Assembly (NCBI GenBank): GCA_036559195.1
Contig: DATBTN010000073.1
Location: 23,322-87,321, forward strand
Direction: 5' to 3'
Length of the DNA stretch: 64,000 nt
Origin: Candidatus Baltobacteraceae bacterium
GTDB taxonomy: Bacteria > Vulcanimicrobiota > Vulcanimicrobiia > Vulcanimicrobiales > Vulcanimicrobiaceae
The notes beneath the pieces are model-generated. The model saw nothing but the letters and a program-made list of their open reading frames with translations, had not been told where the DNA came from and ran no database searches. How positions within the stretch are numbered: the first letter of the stretch is position 1; the number at the start of each line of letters is the position of its first letter. Below are positions 17,052-25,675 of the stretch, one piece after another. A program made the position numbers and the translations under genes.

Positions 17052-18455
17052 CTAGACCGCGAGCAGATCGAGCACGGGCGGCGCAACGCGAATGCCCACG
17101 CCGGCGCAGCGTTCCGCGCGACGGCGAATCGTTCCGGAGCAGCCCCAGACGTGCGCGCTCGCTACCTCGACGTCGAGCCATGGCTCGCGCGCGTAGAGGA
17201 CGTCGTCGTAGTCCGGCGGCATCGGCGCGATCACCGTTACGTTATCGAGCGTCTTGGCGGCGAGTTTTGCCGGATCTTTGCGCGACGGTCCTTGGATCAG
17301 GCAGCGAACCACGCTGCCGATCTTGCGATCGTGATACGCCCGCGAGGCGCGGTTCTGCGCGGCGGCGAGCCGGTCGAAGCGCGCGTGTACGACGTCGTTG
17401 GGAACCGGCTCCCAGTTGGCGGCCGGCGTACCGCGGCGCGGTGAATAGATGTACGAGTAGACGTTTGCGAAGACGCCCGTTTCCACGAACTCGAGCGTAC
17501 GCTCGAAGTCTTCGCCGGTTTCGCCAGGAAAGCCAACGATGACGTCGCTCGTGATCGCCCAGCCGGGAAGGTAGCGGTGAATCCACTCCACCCGCGCGGC
17601 GAACTCGGCAAGCGTATATTTGCGGTTCATCCGGCGCAGGATCGAATCGCTGCCCGACTGCAGCGGAAGGTGGATGCGCGGATTGAGTGCCGGCAGATCG
17701 GCGAGATCCCGCACGATCTTCTCGGTAAAATCTTTCGGATGCGGTGAGATGAACGCCAAACGTTCGAGCCCGGGAGTCGCTGCCGCCGCGCGAACGAGAT
17801 CGCCGAAATCCGCGCCGGTAGCCGGATCCTTGTGCGCGTTGACCGTCTGTCCGACGAGCATCACCTCGCGCGCGCCCGCGGCGACGCGTTCGCGAACCTC
17901 GGCGAGAATCTCGCTCGTCGGCCGATGATCGAAGCGTCCGCGAACGTGCGGAACGATGCAAAACGTGCAGTAATACGAGCAGCCGCGCTGCACCGTCACG
18001 AAGCCGCGCAACGACGTAAAGGCATCGGTGATGCAATCGGCGGCGCCGCCGAGCGGCAACAACAGCGCGCGCTCCTGCGCGAGTTCCGTCTCCTCGAATT
18101 CCGGCCGCCACGCTTCGAGCGTGTCTGCGAGCAGGGCCAATTCTTTGGTCCCAAACACCGCATCGATGTGCGGGGCGCGCCGCTGCATGCGATCGCGATC
18201 CTGTTCGGCCAAACAACCGGTCACGATCATGCGCAGATTCGGATCGGCCTCTTTGAGCACTTTGAAATGCCCCATGCGTCCGTACGCGCGCCGTTCGGCA
18301 TTGTCGCGAACCGTGCACGTGTTGAGGATGAGGACGTTGGCTTCTTCGGCCTTCGTTGCGAGCGTATAGCCCGCCGCTTCGGCGCGCTGCGCGATGTACT
18401 GGGAATCGGCTTCGTTCATCTGGCAGCCGAACGTCTCGATGTAGATGCTTGCCAT
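17052..18455 (-). CDS. miaB: tRNA-2-methylthio-N6-dimethylallyladenosine synthase MiaB
   Basis: A 467-aa methylthiotransferase that acts on the MiaA product in tRNA. The N-terminal MTTase domain contributes three cluster cysteines (GCQMN, NTCTVR, TGCLAEQ). The radical SAM cluster is GCSYYCTFC (CX3CX2C), followed by VMLVGQTVNAH, and the C-terminal TRAM-like segment begins QGPSRKDPAKL. It is the first gene of the repair/tRNA operon that includes mutS, mutL and miaA; the PEGA gene ends 7 bp from its start on the same strand and may precede it in the transcript. Confidence 0.96.
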   Translation of the reverse strand: MASIYIETFGCQMNEADSQYIAQRAEAAGYTLATKAEEANVLILNTCTVRDNAERRAYGRMGHFKVLKEADPNLRMIVTGCLAEQDRDRMQRRAPHIDAVFGTKELALLADTLEAWRPEFEETELAQERALLLPLGGAADCITDAFTSLRGFVTVQRGCSYYCTFCIVPHVRGRFDHRPTSEILAEVRERVAAGAREVMLVGQTVNAHKDPATGADFGDLVRAAAATPGLERLAFISPHPKDFTEKIVRDLADLPALNPRIHLPLQSGSDSILRRMNRKYTLAEFAARVEWIHRYLPGWAITSDVIVGFPGETGEDFERTLEFVETGVFANVYSYIYSPRRGTPAANWEPVPNDVVHARFDRLAAAQNRASRAYHDRKIGSVVRCLIQGPSRKDPAKLAAKTLDNVTVIAPMPPDYDDVLYAREPWLDVEVASAHVWGCSGTIRRRAERCAGVGIRVAPPVLDLLAV

Positions 18456-18462
18456 GGCCTTC

Positions 18463-19221
18463 TTACCGGGATTTTCCGCCCGTTATCGCGAGGATCAGGT
18501 CGAGCGGAAGATAGAGCTTCCCACGGACCATTCCGGCGGGTGCGTCGTACACCTGATCGCGGCGATCGACGGTGAAGCGCGCATCGCCGACGCGGCCCAC
18601 GACGACGTGACCGCCCCAGCGAATCACCAAGCGCCCGCTAGCGTCGATTTTACTCGCCGATTCCGGAAAATAGTCCGCGACCGGCGCGACGACGGCGGAG
18701 CGGGTGTCGTCGAAGGGCGACCGGTACAACACGTGCGTCGTCTCGTCCGGATAGACGCTAACCGAGCGGTCGTAGCGTTCGTGCGGCTCGCGCACCACGA
18801 TTTTGTGCGCGCCGACCGGCTCGTCGTAGCTGGATCGCAGCGGCTCCGGCGCCGCACCGTCGAACGATACGCGCGCCCGTCCGTCGAGTCCGTGCAGGAC
18901 GACGACGCCGCGCTGCTTGACCGGATGCAGCGGATCGAGCTGAACGCTCGCCATGGTGGTTTGCCCGCCGTTGACTTGCTGGTCGTCCTCGGATACCTTC
19001 CAGCCGGTCTTCGTGAAGGTGACCGTGTGTTTGCCGGCCCGCAGTCCGTCGAGTAAGACCGGCGTGCGACCTATGTAGCTTCCGTCGACCCACACGTCGG
19101 CTCCCGTAGGCAGCGACGACAAATAGAGCGCCCCGAACGCAGTCTCCGCCCGCGCGGGAACGATCGGTATGCAGGCCAACAGCGCGACGATGAGCAGTCG
19201 TCCGAGCAAAAATCTTCCCAT
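18463..19221 (-). CDS. Secreted PEGA-domain protein with C-terminal stalk-like domain
   Basis: A 252-aa exported protein with a signal peptide (hydrophobic core LLIVALLACIPIV, cleavage near ARA-ET at about residue 25). A PEGA domain follows at about residues 30-100: VDGSYIGRTPVLLDGLRAGKHTV is the typical 'x-G-x-x-PxxLxxLxxGxHxV' pattern. A second, degenerate beta module follows. The C-terminus (about 195-250) resembles a copper-amine-oxidase N-terminal-like stalk domain: FTVDRRDQVYDAPAG then KLYLPLDLILAITGG. Such domains are thought to bind cell-surface polymers. It is divergent from der. Confidence 0.75.
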   Translation of the reverse strand: MGRFLLGRLLIVALLACIPIVPARAETAFGALYLSSLPTGADVWVDGSYIGRTPVLLDGLRAGKHTVTFTKTGWKVSEDDQQVNGGQTTMASVQLDPLHPVKQRGVVVLHGLDGRARVSFDGAAPEPLRSSYDEPVGAHKIVVREPHERYDRSVSVYPDETTHVLYRSPFDDTRSAVVAPVADYFPESASKIDASGRLVIRWGGHVVVGRVGDARFTVDRRDQVYDAPAGMVRGKLYLPLDLILAITGGKSR

Positions 19222-19335
19222 GGATTTCGCATGGTTTTCATTTTAAGCGCCAGCCCGGCCTGCGCGCCAAAGTATTTCCGCCCCGAGTCCGAATAGGCTG
19301 TTCCCGTGCAACCCATAGAATTAGACGAAGCTCCC

Positions 19336-20685
19336 ATGCTTCGGCCCGCGACCGTTGCGATCGTCGGACGCCCGAACGTCGGCAAGAGCGCGCTCTTCAA
19401 CCGCCTGATCGGCCAGCGCCTCGCGATCGTCGAGGATACCCCCGGCGTCACGCGCGACCGTCTCTACGGGCTCTGCGAATGGCGCGGACGGACGTTCAGC
19501 TTGGTCGACACCGCGGGCATCGACCCCGACGCCGATAAAGAGGGCGACCACGTCGTCACCTCGACCCGCCGCCAGGCGGAGGTCGCTGCCGAAGAAGCCG
19601 ACGCGATCATCTTCGTCGTCGACGCTTCGACCGGGCGCAATCCCATCGATGAAGACGTGGCGGGCATTTTGCGCCGGACGCGACGGCGCGTGGTGCTGGT
19701 CGCGAACAAAGCCGAAGCGCCGAGCGCCGCTAGCGCCGTACACGGCGAGTTCGCCGCCTTCGGATTCGGCGAGCCCTTTGCGGTTTCAGCGATCCACGGC
19801 GAAGGCACCGGCGACTTGCTCGACGCCGTCCTCGACCTCTTGCCGCCCGACGCGCCGTCGGCCGTCGCCGAAGGCGAACTCTCGATCGCCCTGGTCGGCC
19901 GGCCCAACGTCGGCAAGAGTTCGCTGCTCAACTCGCTGCTCAACGAGGAGCGCGCAATCGTCTCCGACGTCCCCGGTACCACGCGCGACGCCATCGATAC
20001 GATCCTTCAGTTTCACGACCAGAAGATTCGGTTGATCGATACGGCCGGCGTTCGCAAGAAACCAAAACAGCACGGCGCGATTGAATATTATTCGGCGCTG
20101 CGGTCGCTCTCGGCGATCGCACGCTGCGATATCGCGATACTGCTCTTCGATTCGATGCAAGGATTGCTCGCGCAGGACCGGCGCCTCGCCGGCATGGTAC
20201 TCGAGGAACGCAAAGGGCTCATCATCGTCGGGAACAAGTGGGATTTGGCCCGCGAACAGGGCGAGTTCAGCCAATCCGAACTCATCGACGTGATCTACAG
20301 CCACGTTCCGTTCGCCAAATTTGCGCCGGTTACGTTCCTCTCCGCCAAGACCCGTCGCCGCCTCAGCAGCCTGATGCCGCTCGTGATGAAGGTTTCGGCC
20401 AATCTGGATCGCCACGTTCCGACGGCGAAGCTCAACTCGGTCATACGCGACGCGACGCTCGCGCATCCTGCGCCGGCGCCGGGCGGAAAGCCGTTCAAGA
20501 TCTACTACTGCTCGCAGCCGTCGTCGCATCCGCCGCTGTTCGTCTTTCATTGCAACGACCCCGAACTCGTGCAGACCTCGTACAAGCGCTTCTTGGAAAA
20601 CATCATTCGCAGCAGCTTCGAATTCGAGGGCGTTCCGCTCACGCTCGAGTTCCGCGCAAGGCGGCGCGACGAGGAAACGGAGTAA
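19336..20685 (+). CDS. der: Ribosome-assembly GTPase Der (EngA)
   Basis: About 449 aa with two tandem G domains and a KH-like C-terminus, needed for 50S maturation. G domain 1: GRPNVGKS, DTAG and NKAE; G domain 2: GRPNVGKSSLLN, DTAGVRKK and NKWD. The C-terminal KH-like region includes KIYYCSQPSSHPP. The ATG at 19336 gives the family-typical start; an in-frame GTG at 19306 would add ten residues, and neither has a strong ribosome site. It heads the der-plsY-efp-tauE cluster. Confidence 0.96.
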   Translation: MLRPATVAIVGRPNVGKSALFNRLIGQRLAIVEDTPGVTRDRLYGLCEWRGRTFSLVDTAGIDPDADKEGDHVVTSTRRQAEVAAEEADAIIFVVDASTGRNPIDEDVAGILRRTRRRVVLVANKAEAPSAASAVHGEFAAFGFGEPFAVSAIHGEGTGDLLDAVLDLLPPDAPSAVAEGELSIALVGRPNVGKSSLLNSLLNEERAIVSDVPGTTRDAIDTILQFHDQKIRLIDTAGVRKKPKQHGAIEYYSALRSLSAIARCDIAILLFDSMQGLLAQDRRLAGMVLEERKGLIIVGNKWDLAREQGEFSQSELIDVIYSHVPFAKFAPVTFLSAKTRRRLSSLMPLVMKVSANLDRHVPTAKLNSVIRDATLAHPAPAPGGKPFKIYYCSQPSSHPPLFVFHCNDPELVQTSYKRFLENIIRSSFEFEGVPLTLEFRARRRDEETE

Positions 20686-21318
20686 GTGGCCACGCCGCCC
20701 GTTATCGTACTCGCCGTCGCCGCGGTCGCATTTCTGATCGGTTCGATTCCGTTCGGGTACCTGATCGGACGCGTCTTTTACCGGACCGACATTCGAAAAT
20801 CGGGCAGCGGCAATATCGGTGCGATGAACGCGTTGCGCACGCTCGGCAAAGGCGGTGCCATCGCCGTCTTACTGCTGGACGCGGCAAAGGGGTTTCTGCC
20901 GGCATTTCTCTCGCTCGCGATCCTCCATAGCGATCTCCTCGCCGTGATTGCCGCCATCGCGTCGGTGCTCGGACATTGTTTCTCGCCCTGGCTCGGCTGG
21001 AAAGGCGGCAAGGGCGTCGCGACCTCCTTTGGGGCGATCTTCGCGCTCAGCTGGCAGGCCGGAATCGTGGCGGTTGCGGCTTGGATTGCCGGGGCGCTCG
21101 CGACCTCGTACTCGTCGGTCGGGTCGATGCTCGGCAACGTCGCCGCGCCGTTCGCACTCTTCTTCTTCACGCGGAGCGTCCCGATGGCCGTCTACGGCGC
21201 GTTCGCCGCGGCGTTCATCGTCTACACGCATCGTGAGAACATCGGCCGCCTGCGAACGGGCACCGAGAGCGGGATTGGGTTCCTGCGGCGACGGGGGCCC
21301 GACGCCAACCAGGGCTAG
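20686..21318 (+). CDS. plsY: Glycerol-3-phosphate acyltransferase PlsY
   Basis: A 210-aa inner-membrane enzyme that transfers acyl from acyl-phosphate to glycerol-3-phosphate, the first step of phospholipid synthesis. The conserved motifs are GSIPFGYLIGR, the phosphate loop SGSGNIGAMNALRTLGK, DAAKGFLP and the GWKGGKGVAT motif. The usual family form of the second motif is GATN; here it is GAMN. The GTG at 20686 directly abuts the Der stop. About five to seven transmembrane helices are visible. Confidence 0.96.
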   Translation: MATPPVIVLAVAAVAFLIGSIPFGYLIGRVFYRTDIRKSGSGNIGAMNALRTLGKGGAIAVLLLDAAKGFLPAFLSLAILHSDLLAVIAAIASVLGHCFSPWLGWKGGKGVATSFGAIFALSWQAGIVAVAAWIAGALATSYSSVGSMLGNVAAPFALFFFTRSVPMAVYGAFAAAFIVYTHRENIGRLRTGTESGIGFLRRRGPDANQG

Positions 21319-21347
21319 CGCAGCCGGGGTGCGTATTGGCCCTGGTC

Positions 21348-21911
21348 ATGATTTCTTCGAACGATTTCCGTAACGGCGTCACCATCGTTATCGACGGCCA
21401 CCTCTGGACCGTCATCGAGTTTTTGCACGTCAAACCGGGCAAGGGATCGGCTTTCGTGCGGACGCGTTTGAAGAACGTGAAGTCGGGCGCGACCGTCGAA
21501 CGTACCTTTCGCGCCGGCGAGAAGCTGGAGCGGGCGACGGTCGACAACCGTCAGATGCAGATGCTGTACAACGACGACGACGGTTACCACTTCATGGACC
21601 AGGAGTCGTTCGAGAACGTCACCATCCAGCGCGATCTTATCGGCGATCCCGCCGACTTCCTCAAAGATGCGATGGTCGTGGACGTGCAATTTCACGACGG
21701 CGTGCCGATCGGCGTCGATCTCCCGGCGCACGTAGAACTGAAGATCGTCGAAACCGATCCGGGCTTTAAGGGCGACACCGCGACCGGCACCACCAAGCCG
21801 GCGAAACTCGAATCTGGTGCTACCGTCAACGTGCCGCTTTTCGTCAATCCGGGCGACACGATCCGCATCGACACCCGCGATCGCCGTTATATCGGCCGCG
21901 CCAACGGCTAA
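21348..21911 (+). CDS. efp: Translation elongation factor P
   Basis: 187 aa (normal length). Relieves ribosome stalling at polyproline. The three OB-like domains and the KOW-type loop VKPGKGSAFVRT carry the lysine at the tip that is modified in many bacteria. The C-terminal signature region VPLFVNPGDTIRIDTRDRRYIGR is clear. I chose ATG 21348 because it gives the usual family beginning; a TTG at 21336 is also in frame. EF-P demand is plausible here, as many encoded secreted proteins have long Pro-rich linkers. No EF-P modification enzyme is evident nearby. Confidence 0.96.
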   Translation: MISSNDFRNGVTIVIDGHLWTVIEFLHVKPGKGSAFVRTRLKNVKSGATVERTFRAGEKLERATVDNRQMQMLYNDDDGYHFMDQESFENVTIQRDLIGDPADFLKDAMVVDVQFHDGVPIGVDLPAHVELKIVETDPGFKGDTATGTTKPAKLESGATVNVPLFVNPGDTIRIDTRDRRYIGRANG

Positions 21912-21923
21912 GCCGGTTCCGGC

Positions 21924-22709
21924 GTGACCGAGGCTACGGCGCTTCTTTACGGAGCGCTTTTTCTCGTCGGGATCGCGGCGAGCACGTTCGGCTCGATGGT
22001 CGGTCTCGGCGGCGGCTTCATCATGGTGCCGATCTTACGGCTCTTTTTCGGCCTCTCGCCCGCGATGGCGGCCGGCACCTCGCTGATGCTGGTGGTCGCC
22101 AATAGCGGCAGCGGTTCGGTCGCGTACCTGCGCCAAAAACGCGTCGACATTCGACTCGGCTTGCTGGTGGCGGCGGGCGGTTTCCCGGGCAGCATCCTCG
22201 GCGCGATTCTGGTCGCGCACGTTTCGGGCGGCCTCTTCGACGTGCTCTACGCGCTGCTCTTAGGCGCCGTCGCCTTCGACATCATTCGCAAACGCGGCGC
22301 GCGTGCCGGCGAGCGCGACGAACGGACCGCGATCGCCGGCGCGCGCGCGATGCCGGTGTGGCGATCGCTTCTAACGGGCCTGGCGGTAGGATTCGTTTCG
22401 AGTCTCTTCGGAGTCGGCGGCGGCGTGGTGCTCGTTCCGGTACTGCTGTATTTCTCCGCACTTCCAGCCCACGCGATCAGCGCGACGTCGCACTTCGCGA
22501 TCGTCCTCACCTCGCCGGTCGGACTCGTCGCGCAAATCGTGCAGCACAACATTCGCGCCGCCTATGCGATTCCGCTCGTTCTCGGCGGCATCATCGGCGG
22601 CCAGATCGGCGCGCGTCTCTCGATGCGCCTCAACTCGCCCCTGCTCATCAAGTTCGTAGCGATCGCACTCCTCGTGGCCGCCGTCGCGCTGGTTCTGCGC
22701 CACCTTTAG
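21924..22709 (+). CDS. TauE/SafE family membrane transporter
   Basis: A 261-aa polytopic protein of the sulfite exporter TauE/SafE family, transporting sulfite, organosulfonates or other anions. The two internally related halves each carry a glycine-rich signature: VGLGGGFIMVPIL (about residue 27) and FGVGGGVVLVPVL (about 165). About eight helices are visible. It begins with GTG 12 bp after efp, and the 3' end overlaps the HTH gene on the other strand by 4 bp. The substrate is not determinable. Confidence 0.9.
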   Translation: MTEATALLYGALFLVGIAASTFGSMVGLGGGFIMVPILRLFFGLSPAMAAGTSLMLVVANSGSGSVAYLRQKRVDIRLGLLVAAGGFPGSILGAILVAHVSGGLFDVLYALLLGAVAFDIIRKRGARAGERDERTAIAGARAMPVWRSLLTGLAVGFVSSLFGVGGGVVLVPVLLYFSALPAHAISATSHFAIVLTSPVGLVAQIVQHNIRAAYAIPLVLGGIIGGQIGARLSMRLNSPLLIKFVAIALLVAAVALVLRHL

Positions 22710-23071
22710 GCGGCGAGCATCATCGGCTCGGCGCGGCGCCCGCGCAGCGACGACGTGCGAACGTAGCGTTTTAGCGCGCTGTAACTCGCGGGAAACGCTT
22801 CCTCACGTACGAGCGTCTCGTGAAGCGCCCGCAACGAGTCTCCCTCGAACAGCGCGCGTTGGATTCGCTCGCGAAAGCGATCGCAGACCGATACCGGCTG
22901 GCGCGGCCGCTCGAACGGCACGACGACGCCGCCGATGAGGCCGGAGCGCCGGCCGTACGCCGCGATCGTCTCGCGGCGATGCCCCGTCTCGTTCTCGATG
23001 CGGCGCAGCGTTTTCCCCGCACGCAGCATCGCAAGGATGCGTTCTTCCTGCTCTCGGGTCAGCGTGTTCAT
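22706..23071 (-). CDS. Small HTH protein resembling the N-terminus of IS21 transposase IstA
   Basis: 121 aa. An N-terminal helix-turn-helix (LTREQEERILAMLRAGKTLR, then ETGHRRETIAAYGRRSGL) is followed by LRALHETLVREEAFPASYSALKRYVR, which matches the 'eeL...gY.GSYssvkRfvR' region just ahead of the integrase core in IstA proteins. The DDE core and an IstB ATPase are absent and no inverted repeats flank it. It is either a relic or a domesticated DNA-binding protein. I start at ATG 23071; earlier in-frame codons run into the clpP promoter region. Codon use looks like that of its neighbours, hinting at long residence. Confidence 0.6.
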   Translation of the reverse strand: MNTLTREQEERILAMLRAGKTLRRIENETGHRRETIAAYGRRSGLIGGVVVPFERPRQPVSVCDRFRERIQRALFEGDSLRALHETLVREEAFPASYSALKRYVRTSSLRGRRAEPMMLAA

Positions 23072-23173
23072 CGATCGTTCTTTCGCATCCCGGCGGTACC
23101 CGAACCTCCATGACCTGGCCGCTTTTCGGTGTCCGTTTCGCGCGCCGGGCACGGACTGGTTTATACTGCGTCG

Positions 23174-23773
23174 ATGAGCCATCTCGTCCCCATCGTCGTC
23201 GAACAAACCGCCCGCGGCGAACGCTCGTACGACATCTTCTCGCGGTTACTTCAGGACCGCATCGTTTTCGTAACCGGAACGATCGAAGACAACCTCGCCA
23301 ATCTGGTTATCGCGCAGTTGCTCTTCCTCGAACGCCAAGATCCCGATCGCGATATCGACCTGTATATCAACAGCCCCGGCGGGAGCGTGAGCGCGGCGCT
23401 GGCGATGTTCGACGCGATGCAGCTCGTCAAGCCGGAAATCGCGACCATCTGCGCCGGATTCGTCGCGTCCGCCGCCTCGGTGCTGCTCACCGGCGGCGCG
23501 CCGGGCAAACGCATGGCGCTCCCGTACAGCAAAGTGCTCATCCACCAGCCGTCGATCGGGCAGATCGGCGGCCAGGCCACGGAGATCGAAATCACCGCGC
23601 GCGAACTGATCGCGACGCGTCACATCATCGCCGACATCTACGAACGAACCACGCACCAAACGCGCGAGCGAATCATGCACGATATCGAGCGAGACTACTA
23701 TATGACGGCCGCCGAGGCATTGGAATATGGCATCGTCGATCGCATTCTGGACGGCGACGCACGCCACGCGTGA
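23174..23773 (+). CDS. clpP: ATP-dependent Clp protease proteolytic subunit
   Basis: A 199-aa serine peptidase of the ClpP barrel, partnering Clp ATPases. Catalytic triad positions by motif are Ser99 (AGFVASAAS), His124 (VLIHQPS) and Asp174 ([15 protein letters not shown]). The N-terminal loop and INSPGGSV oxyanion region are intact. Residues around the Ser are FVASAAS rather than the common QAASMGA, a mild variant. I use ATG 23174; 15 extra upstream codons from 23129 lack resemblance. It is monocistronic, with no ClpX or Lon adjacent. Confidence 0.95.
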   Translation: MSHLVPIVVEQTARGERSYDIFSRLLQDRIVFVTGTIEDNLANLVIAQLLFLERQDPDRDIDLYINSPGGSVSAALAMFDAMQLVKPEIATICAGFVASAASVLLTGGAPGKRMALPYSKVLIHQPSIGQIGGQATEIEITARELIATRHIIADIYERTTHQTRERIMHDIERDYYMTAAEALEYGIVDRILDGDARHA

Positions 23774-23785
23774 ACTCGCCGCAGG

Positions 23786-24502
23786 CTATCGCAATTGCGA
23801 TCGCTCGGTCGGCTCCAGTCGCAGCACGCTGGCCGGTGCGTTAAGCCAAGCGTTCAGCTCCGGGAGAACGTCGTTCCACTCGGCGGAGCGCGCCAGCGAG
23901 TCGACGTGCCGGTCGTGCTGCGCGGCGTCCTCGAAGATCGCAAACCAGACGAACGTATTTTCGCCCGATCGGACGGGTAAATCCGGATACGAATTCTCAG
24001 CGGTTTCGGTTTCAAAATACGCGATCGGGCGCGCGCCAAAACGCGTCATCGGCGGCGCGACGCGCTCCTCGAAGAAGCGTACGAACGCCGGACCCGCCGG
24101 CTCGCGCAGATCGTAGATCGTCGCGGTTACGAGCGAACGCGGACGCTCGGTCGCGCCCGCCGGAGCCCGCGGCGATTGCGGCACGGCAAATTCCGATGCC
24201 GTTGACGGCCGAAGGAGCAACACGTTGTCCGAATCGATCATCGTGGCATTGGCGGCATCGCGATGGGCCTTCCACACCGGCCCTTTGTAGAACGCGCCCA
24301 GGGCCAGCCTGCGTGCCTCCATGTCCGGGAAACCGCGTAGCCAGACGAACATGTCGGGGCGATCTCGATCGCGGAACTGACCCACCAGCCGAATGCCGGC
24401 CTCCTCTTGGCTTTCCACGAACTCGCGCTCGAATAAGTCGATGAGCGCGTCGCGTTTACCGGGATGCAGCGTGTACCGGCGCAGTTCGAAAACGGAACTC
24501 AT
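23786..24502 (-). CDS. NIPSNAP family protein
   Basis: 238 aa with two ferredoxin-like NIPSNAP domains: the N-terminal ELRRYTLHPGKRDALIDLFE (about residues 6-25) and a second starting YDLREPAGPAFVRFFEE (about 128). Bacterial members are small alpha-beta barrels of unclear function. It lies just downstream of the VOC gene on the same strand (10 bp gap) and converges on clpP with a 12-bp gap. Confidence 0.85.
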   Translation of the reverse strand: MSSVFELRRYTLHPGKRDALIDLFEREFVESQEEAGIRLVGQFRDRDRPDMFVWLRGFPDMEARRLALGAFYKGPVWKAHRDAANATMIDSDNVLLLRPSTASEFAVPQSPRAPAGATERPRSLVTATIYDLREPAGPAFVRFFEERVAPPMTRFGARPIAYFETETAENSYPDLPVRSGENTFVWFAIFEDAAQHDRHVDSLARSAEWNDVLPELNAWLNAPASVLRLEPTERSQLR

Positions 24503-24512
24503 AGTCAGGATG

Positions 24513-24881
24513 TTAGCGATTACCGTTAGCTGGAGTCCACAAACCGAGCATGGCGCCGGTCGGATCGGCGATAACGCTGAACGACCCGTATCCCGGAATC
24601 TCCGTCACATCTTTGACGACGGTGGCGCCGAGCGACGCCGCCTTCTTCGTCGCGTCGGCAACGTTCGCGACGGCGACGTAGGCGAGCCATGCAGACGGAG
24701 CGCCGGGCACCGGATTGCGCATCATTCCGCCGCCGGTACCTTCACCCACATCGATCGTGGTGTACGACTCCGGACCCATCGGGACGTCCTCGAGCTTCCA
24801 GTCGAACAGCGCTCCGTAAAAGGCTTTCGCCTTTGCGAGATCGCTGGTGCTCAGTTCCACGTGCACGAAGGAATTTGCCAT
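24513..24881 (-). CDS. VOC superfamily (glyoxalase/bleomycin-resistance-like) protein
   Basis: A 122-aa single vicinal-oxygen-chelate fold: FVHVELSTSDLAKAKAFYGALFDWKL at the start (cut here only as an index of the beta-alpha-beta unit), then DPTGAMLGLW at the end, typical of the second module. I start at ATG 24881 with GGGAGAA 7-8 nt upstream; 20 extra codons upstream lack resemblance. Metal and substrate are unknown. It probably shares a transcript with the 77-aa gene and NIPSNAP. Confidence 0.88.
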   Translation of the reverse strand: MANSFVHVELSTSDLAKAKAFYGALFDWKLEDVPMGPESYTTIDVGEGTGGGMMRNPVPGAPSAWLAYVAVANVADATKKAASLGATVVKDVTEIPGYGSFSVIADPTGAMLGLWTPANGNR

Positions 24882-24956
24882 AACGTTCTCCCGTTGACGC
24901 CCCGTATCAGGACGAAACCATACTTGAACGGGCCCTGTCAAGGCTGCGCGGAAACG

Positions 24957-25190
24957 TTACGAGGCGACGTACCGGTACTGCCCCGGCTGCCATCTGCAAA
25001 CGCTCTTGTCGCGCATTGCGAACGACTCGCAGCCGTCTACGTCTGCGTTGAAATCGACGTTGAGCGATTTGGTTGCTTCCCAATCGACCGCCGGTTCTTG
25101 CCGCGCCGCCGCGCGCGCCTTCGTGTAGGCGAACTGCGGGTTCTTCGTGAGCGCGTTGAGCGCTTGCGCGAGGCGCTGGGCGTCAGTCAC
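24957..25190 (-). CDS. Small hypothetical protein (77 aa)
   Basis: A 77-aa soluble protein with a GTG start at 25190, 6 bp after the infA stop on the same strand. The N-terminal half is helical and Ala/Gln-rich; the C-terminal half contains two cysteines (DGCESF and KSVCRW) and aromatic residues. I recognise no family. Its position immediately downstream of infA and normal GC-rich codon use support it as a real gene. Confidence 0.55.
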   Translation of the reverse strand: MTDAQRLAQALNALTKNPQFAYTKARAAARQEPAVDWEATKSLNVDFNADVDGCESFAMRDKSVCRWQPGQYRYVAS

Positions 25191-25196
25191 GCGGCA

Positions 25197-25499
25197 CTAC
25201 GTGCGGCGCGGTTCTCCCGCACGATAGCGATAGACGATGCGTCCCTTCGTCAGATCGTACGGCGAGAGTTCGAGATCGACGCGATCCCCGGGAAGAATTT
25301 TGATGCGATGGCGGCGCAGACGCCCGGCGATATGCGCGAGAATCGTGTGACCGTTCTCAAGCTCGACCGAAAACGTCGTGCTGGGGAAGATCTGTTTGAT
25401 CGTGCCGAAGACTTCGAGCGGCGCTTCTTTCGTCGGCTCGGCGGCGGGCCGCGGCGTGCTGGGGCGCGGTGATTTTTTTCGGCTATTCCGAGCGGCTAT
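25197..25499 (-). CDS. infA: Translation initiation factor IF-1 with non-canonical start
   Basis: The minus-strand frame ending TAG at 25197 encodes an unmistakable IF-1 OB fold: [27 protein letters not shown] and [16 protein letters not shown]. About 28 residues rich in Arg, Lys, Pro and Ser precede the usual beginning. No in-frame ATG, GTG or TTG occurs between the upstream TAG (25533-25535 region) and the OB fold. GAGG at 25505-25508 sits 5 nt before ATA (25499) and 2 nt before ATC (25502), so ATA is my choice (100 aa). IF-1 helps IF-3 police start codons; a non-AUG start on it could be autoregulatory, as known for E. coli infC (AUU), but this is inference. Confidence 0.85.
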   Translation of the reverse strand: MAARNSRKKSPRPSTPRPAAEPTKEAPLEVFGTIKQIFPSTTFSVELENGHTILAHIAGRLRRHRIKILPGDRVDLELSPYDLTKGRIVYRYRAGEPRRT

Positions 25500-25624
25500 G
25501 ATGGCCTCACTTTCAAAACGTGCATACCGGTAGAACTCAGACTACGACAAGGAAGTTGTGTTTGCAAAGAAACCGAACGGACGTTCGACCGGGCGGAGTA
25601 GCGGGCCTCCCGCCGGCTGCAAAA
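25500..25624 (-). promoter_or_regulatory. Leader/promoter region of infA
   Basis: 125 bp without a gene, between the infA start and the fumC terminator. On the minus strand a weak pair TTGCAA-17 nt-TAGTCT is present, poor at the -10. Next to infA is a four-codon frame GTG-AGG-CCA-TCA-TAG whose stop overlaps the proposed ATA start. I see no riboswitch fold. Confidence 0.3.
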
Positions 25625-25655
25625 CGAACGGACCGGCTAACCGCCGGTCCGTTCG
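25625..25655 (-). terminator. Rho-independent terminator after fumC
   Basis: A perfect 13-bp inverted repeat (arms 25625-25637 and 25643-25655, CGAACGGACCGGC and its complement) with a 5-nt loop. On the minus strand it is followed by TTTTGC, giving a short U-tract. It ends 20 bp beyond the fumC stop and shields infA from read-through. Confidence 0.8.
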
Positions 25656-25675
25656 CCGCTCGCTCGCTGCGGGTC

